DNA from: a virus | Reading direction: 5' to 3' (one strand) | Length of the DNA stretch: 49,757 bases | Virus record (IMG/VR): IMGVR_UViG_3300006875_000032 | Coordinates: 1 to 49,757 of that record | Shown: in pieces, positions 46,115 through 49,757 of the stretch | How positions within the stretch are numbered: the stretch's first letter is position 1 | How the letters are laid out: every line of letters starts with the position of its first letter | Made by a program: the position numbers and the translations under genes | The notes under the pieces: generated by a model | Told to the model about the DNA's origin: nothing | The model's input: the letters and a program-made list of their open reading frames with translations, nothing else | Database searches by the model: none

Positions 46115-47920
46115 TTATTGATTGATCTTGATGATGACGATACCGGAGCCGCCTGCCGCGCCGTTGCCGCTATTCGGAGCCACATATCCGTTTCCACCGC
46201 CCCCGCCACCAGTATTAGTACCACCAGCCGTTGCAGCCGAAGCCCCTGCCGCCCCACTACCGCCGCCGCCAATGCCACCCGTGCCTGCTGGAAGGCTTGA
46301 CCCAGCAGGTTCTCTTCCAGTACCACCACCACCGCCACCTGCAAAATATCCTGTTGATGGTGAACCCCCAGGCCCAGCACCACCAAAAGACGCAGCGTAA
46401 GATGGCCCTTGTGTACCTGCTCCACCATTGCCTCCACCAACGCTCGTATTACCTGCGGTTCCAGCACCAGAAGAACCACCACCGCCGCCACCGGTGTAAG
46501 TATTAGGCACAGTTGCGCCAGCACCTCCATTGCTTCCTTGCGAAGGGCTTGTAGATGGCGTATTTCCAGTGCCGCCAGCACTATTGTTATATCCACCTCC
46601 GCCACCTGAGCCTCCATCTGCTCCTGTAGCGTTTGGCGCATAACCAGACCCGCCACCACCGCCACCAAATGATGTGATGGCATTTGAGTAGGGGTTACCA
46701 GGAGCAGCGGGACTTGCTGTTATACCTGTTCCAGATATGTACGAATCACCGCCACTAGCGCCTCGTGGATAAGATCCTGGCCCAGCTATTCCTCCCGGTC
46801 CACCACCACCAACAGTAATGGTTAAAACATTGCCAGCAGTGATTCCAGCCGTATGGCCTGCTGCTGTTCTATAACCACCAGCTCCACCGCCACCACCAGC
46901 AGCACTTCCAGCACCAGCCCCACCACCACCAGCAACGATCAAGTAATCAATTGACGTAACACCAGTAGGCACAGTCCACTGACCAGACCCTTTGAAGGTG
47001 AATACGGTTTGTGATGGTGCTTGGTATTTCAGGATGACAATGCCGGAGCCGCCTGTACCGCCTGTACCACTTGCTCCCCCGCCACCGCCACCAGAGTTTG
47101 TTGTTCCATTTTGTTTTCCGGTTGACCCTCCGTCAGCATTCCCGCCGCCACCGTAACCGCCAGCACCTCCAGTTGAACTACCTGCACCGCCGCCGCCGCC
47201 AGAAAAATAACCTGTAGATGGCGAACCTCCTGGGCCAGCCGCACCAAAACTTGACGCATAAGATGGGCCTTGAATGCCTATTCCTCCAGCACCGCCCGTA
47301 GTGGTTGAAGGGGCTGCATTACCATTTCCTCCTGCACCACCGCCACCGCCTCCACCACTTGCGGCAGGATCATTGGCTCCATTACCGCCATTGTTCCCTT
47401 GGCTTGGCGAAGTAGATGGTGTATTTCCTGTTCCAAAATTATCTGTGGCGGTATCTCTCTGCCCGCCACCGCCACCGCATCCACCATTTCCGCCTTGTTG
47501 GACTCCCGAATTTCTTGAACCTCCACCCCCACCACCAAAAGCTACAAAAGCATTAGTGTAAGGATTCCCTGACGATGGGTTATTAGCAATTGGCGACCCA
47601 GAAATATATGAATGACCGCCTTGTGTGCCAACAGCAGTTGCTGTACCACCTGCACCACCAGACCCAACATTGATCGTGTAATCAGTACCTGCGGTAACAG
47701 CTAATCCTGTTCCAGTTCTATAACCGCCAGCGCCTCCGCCGCCACCTTCACCGGATGACCCACCATTTCCACCCCCACCACCACCACCAGCGGCCACAAT
47801 CAAGTAATCAACCTCAGTCACCCCCGTAGGGCAAGTCCAAGTTGATGTCGCTGTGAAGGTTTGGATGATGGTATACCGCTGCCCCAGCGATCCAATAATC
47901 AAATTAAGAATGCCAGTCAT
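46115..47920 (-). CDS. Tail fibre with two glycine-rich domains, 601 aa
   Basis: After a short start (MTGILNLIIGSLGQRYTIIQ) come two tandem copies of one domain: residues about 20-300 (FTATSTWTCPTGVTEVDYLI, ending GSGIVILKYQ) and about 310-600 (FKGSGQWTVPTGVTSIDYLI, ending GSGIVIIKINQ). Each has Gly runs and the conserved NTPSTSPSQG and GPSYA(S/A)SFG...GPGGSPSTGYF. A recent in-frame duplication is likely. Receptor-binding tip proteins of polyglycine type are the best comparison. Confidence 0.8.
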   Translation of the reverse strand: MTGILNLIIGSLGQRYTIIQTFTATSTWTCPTGVTEVDYLIVAAGGGGGGGNGGSSGEGGGGGAGGYRTGTGLAVTAGTDYTINVGSGGAGGTATAVGTQGGHSYISGSPIANNPSSGNPYTNAFVAFGGGGGGSRNSGVQQGGNGGCGGGGGQRDTATDNFGTGNTPSTSPSQGNNGGNGANDPAASGGGGGGGAGGNGNAAPSTTTGGAGGIGIQGPSYASSFGAAGPGGSPSTGYFSGGGGGAGSSTGGAGGYGGGGNADGGSTGKQNGTTNSGGGGGGASGTGGTGGSGIVILKYQAPSQTVFTFKGSGQWTVPTGVTSIDYLIVAGGGGAGAGSAAGGGGGAGGYRTAAGHTAGITAGNVLTITVGGGGPGGIAGPGSYPRGASGGDSYISGTGITASPAAPGNPYSNAITSFGGGGGGSGYAPNATGADGGSGGGGGYNNSAGGTGNTPSTSPSQGSNGGAGATVPNTYTGGGGGGSSGAGTAGNTSVGGGNGGAGTQGPSYAASFGGAGPGGSPSTGYFAGGGGGGTGREPAGSSLPAGTGGIGGGGSGAAGASAATAGGTNTGGGGGGNGYVAPNSGNGAAGGSGIVIIKINQ

Positions 47921-47930
47921 GGCGCTTCCT

Positions 47931-48380
47931 TTAGGTCAAACCGTTGCCGGAAATCAGCCAAGTCGTGGAAGTCATCTTGACCGCCGTGGCAATACCATAC
48001 TGAGCAAGACTCCGTGATCCCGTAGATCCCGTTCCTGCTTGGTAAAGCGTATCGCTCGTAATCGAAATCGTGACAACCTGCGAAGTCATGTTAATGAAGG
48101 TCAACACCGTTCCCGTCGCATAAGCCACCGAACTATTAGCAGGGATCGTAAACGTCCTTGCGTTAGCGTCTGTTGATGGGTGGAAGATAACCTTCCCGGC
48201 ATCAGCAGCAACCGCCGTATAAGCGGCAGACTGCTCATTGATCGGCGCGTTTAGGTAGCCAAGCGTGTCTGCTGACGTTGAATCAGGTAGCGTAAGGGTC
48301 GCTGATACCGACGTGTTGGCGCTTTGTAGCGTGGTTGTGCCAGCACCAGAAGCATTACCCTGAACTTTAAGATTGCTCAT
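47931..48380 (-). CDS. Small fibre / appendage protein, 149 aa
   Basis: MSNLKVQGNASGAGTTTLQS, then LTLPDSTSADTLGYLNAPIN, YTAVAADAGKVIFHPSTDAN, ARTFTIPANSSVAYATGTVL. Beta-rich, no membrane segment. The NEQSAAYT...AGK.I.H......RTFTIPANSSV.Y..GT...F.N part is a unit repeated in many phage fibre proteins. Probably a fibre segment that joins a larger fibre. Gap of 9 bases to the collagen-like fibre gene. Confidence 0.7.
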   Translation of the reverse strand: MSNLKVQGNASGAGTTTLQSANTSVSATLTLPDSTSADTLGYLNAPINEQSAAYTAVAADAGKVIFHPSTDANARTFTIPANSSVAYATGTVLTFINMTSQVVTISITSDTLYQAGTGSTGSRSLAQYGIATAVKMTSTTWLISGNGLT

Positions 48381-48389
48381 GTCAAATCC

Positions 48390-49757
48390 TTAACCAAAAA
48401 TTAACCAACGCTGGTCTGTGCCAACAGTCACCGCAACACCTGTATTGATCGTGACAGGCCCAACACTTGAGCCGTTATAAGCCGACGTTACCGAGTAGTT
48501 GCTAGAAATGGTCTGTTGATTCTCAGCAATAACACCAGAAGCTCCACCACCACCAAGCACACGAATCTGAATCGCCACACCACTTGCAGGCGCAGTCGTA
48601 AACACAACGTTCGTACCAGAGATCGTGTAGTCAGTCGTCGGTACTTGCGTAACGCCGTTCTCAATAACGAGAACATTGTTTACTGTCATGCCAGAGGCAC
48701 CGGCAAACGTCGTCGTTGTGCCGTCGCCTGTGTAGGTGTAAGTGGCGTAACCAGATCCACCACCGCCGCCACCGCCTCCGCTGATCGTCACAGTTACAGC
48801 GGTTCCTACGGCTGATGCCGTTACACCCGAACCAACAAAATCAAAGCTCGTAACGCCAGACGTTAAGAGAGACCCTTCGTCTGATACCGAGATATTAGTT
48901 CCAGCACCTGAGTATCCCGATACCCCTGAGAAGCCAGAAAGACCTGAAAAGCCGCTGAGTCCAGAGAATCCGCTTAATCCTGAAAATCCACTCAAACCTG
49001 AGAAGCCACTGAAGCCTGATGTTCCGGCACCAGAGAATCCCGAGATGCCTGAGAATCCTGATACGCCTGAGAATCCACTCAGGCCTGAAAACCCACTGAG
49101 TCCTGAGAAGCCACTAAGACCAGAAAAGCCAGAGATCCCTGAGAAGCCTGATGCGCCAGAAAATCCTGAGAAGCCTGAGGTGCCGATGCCCGAAAAGCCG
49201 CTGATTCCAGAAAATCCACTGATTCCAGAAAAGCCACTGGCTCCAGAGAAACCACTGATTCCGGAGAATCCGCTGATACCTGAGAAACCACTGATGCCAG
49301 AAAAACCGCTGATACCCGAGAAGCCTGAGTATCCGGAAGTTCCGCCACCACCGCCGCCAGAAATAGTGACCGTTACAGCGTTACCAACTGCTGTGGCCGT
49401 TACACCAGCGCCTACAAAATCAAATGACTGGACGTTGGTTGTAAGCGGGATACCTTCATCAGAGACGGTAATCGCAGAGCCGGCGCCAGAAAACCCTGAG
49501 AGACCAGAGAATCCCGAAAGGCCTGACAATCCAGAAAAGCCACTTAAACCTGAAAAGCCAGAAAGGCCTGCGCCTGAAAAGCCGCTAAACCCTGATATGC
49601 CCGACCCTGAATAGCCAGAAATCCCTGATCCTGAGTAGCCAGAAAGGCCGGAGAATCCAGAAAGGCCAGAAAATCCTGAGCCGCCAGAAAACCCAGAGAG
49701 TCCTGAATAGCCTGATAAACCAAGACCTGAGAATCCCGAGTAACCAGAAATGCCAGA
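48390..49757 (-). CDS. Collagen-like tail fibre, 5' end outside window
   Basis: The frame is open to the right edge, so the N-terminus is missing. From the edge: Gly-X-Ser triplets with short breaks, a globular module (AITVSDEGIPLTTNVQSFDF ... AVTVTISGGGGGG), a second long triplet block, a near copy of the module (NISVSDEGSLLTSGVTSFDF ... TISGGGGGGGG), and a beta-rich end YATYTYTGDGTTTTFAGASG ... NQQTISSNYSVTSAYNGSSV. This is a trimeric fibre of rods alternating with knobs. An internal ATG at 49529 is not the true start. Confidence 0.85.
   Translation of the reverse strand, partial: SGISGYSGFSGLGLSGYSGLSGFSGGSGFSGLSGFSGLSGYSGSGISGYSGSGISGFSGFSGAGLSGFSGLSGFSGLSGLSGFSGLSGFSGAGSAITVSDEGIPLTTNVQSFDFVGAGVTATAVGNAVTVTISGGGGGGTSGYSGFSGISGFSGISGFSGISGFSGISGFSGASGFSGISGFSGISGFSGIGTSGFSGFSGASGFSGISGFSGLSGFSGLSGFSGLSGFSGVSGFSGISGFSGAGTSGFSGFSGLSGFSGLSGFSGLSGFSGLSGFSGVSGYSGAGTNISVSDEGSLLTSGVTSFDFVGSGVTASAVGTAVTVTISGGGGGGGGSGYATYTYTGDGTTTTFAGASGMTVNNVLVIENGVTQVPTTDYTISGTNVVFTTAPASGVAIQIRVLGGGGASGVIAENQQTISSNYSVTSAYNGSSVGPVTINTGVAVTVGTDQRWLIFG
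48912..49757 (-). repeat. Gly-X-Ser repeat blocks in tail fibre
   Basis: Two blocks of nine-base-period repeats (about 48912-49349 and about 49490 to the edge), interrupted by the knob module and by short breaks such as GAGTS and GSGIS. Same pattern and orientation as 28536-29453. Confidence 0.85.

Noticed and set aside
46118-47561. Open frames in other phases over the glycine-rich fibre genes
   Set aside because: Glycine-rich G-C-heavy DNA has few stops in other frames; products are Pro- or Val/Gln-rich low complexity and lack ribosome sites.
1-49757. CRISPR array, tRNA genes, integrase, or a diversity-generating retroelement
   Set aside because: No regularly spaced short repeats with unique spacers, no tRNA T-loop and anticodon pattern, no tyrosine or serine recombinase motif, and no reverse transcriptase with template/variable repeats. 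The only long repeats are protein-coding.

Overview
The window is one continuous stretch of a tailed double-stranded DNA phage genome, cut at both ends. Genes abut or overlap by a few bases (ATGA, TGATG, TAATG junctions), there are no rRNA or tRNA genes, and almost every recognisable product is a phage function. A tail-adaptor protein, three large ejection-type virion proteins, no tape measure and no tail-tube genes point to a short-tailed (podovirus-like) virion. GGAG-type ribosome sites, sigma70-like promoters and a holin/T4-type lysozyme cassette fit a Gram-negative, probably proteobacterial host. The species cannot be told from the sequence.

Layout: (1) 1-10801, minus strand: packaging and head genes in the order terminase small, terminase large, a 1178-residue multi-domain protein, portal, two tiny proteins, a GroES-like co-chaperonin, scaffold-like protein and one unknown protein; the capsid gene presumably lies just beyond the left edge. 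A 452-bp gap at 8354-8805 holds a candidate structured RNA on the plus strand with its own promoter and terminator. (2) 10892-16507, minus strand: an early leftward operon (Cro-like regulator, small membrane protein, DUF1376-type replication protein, DnaB-like helicase, RusA resolvase, zinc-binding protein, DUF3310 protein, Ref-like nuclease) closed by an intrinsic terminator at 10892-10918. (3) 16508-16617: divergent control region. (4) 16618-23588, plus strand: an early rightward operon (SSB-like protein, PD-(D/E)XK nuclease, winged-helix protein and many small accessory proteins, ending with two zinc-ribbon proteins). (5) 23585-49757, minus strand: a late operon entering from the right edge: tail fibres with Gly-X-Ser and glycine-rich repeats, glycosyltransferases, a 2OG-Fe(II) oxygenase and an HNH endonuclease among them, then lysis genes, tail adaptor, tail hub and three or four ejection-type virion proteins. 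It meets the rightward early operon head-on at overlapping stop codons.

How the parts may work together: early arms on either side of 16.5 kb replicate and recombine the DNA; late genes build a head (scaffold, portal, possibly helped by a phage co-chaperonin), fill it (TerS/TerL), load it with ejection proteins and fit a short tail whose fibres carry about 100-triplet collagen-like segments. The sugar-transfer and hydroxylation genes inside the fibre cluster suggest, by inference only, that virion proteins or host surface sugars are modified. The most unusual finds are the pseudoknotted RNA candidate at 8423-8568, the long Gly-X-Ser segment inside an ejection-type protein, and the modification cassette in the fibre cluster.
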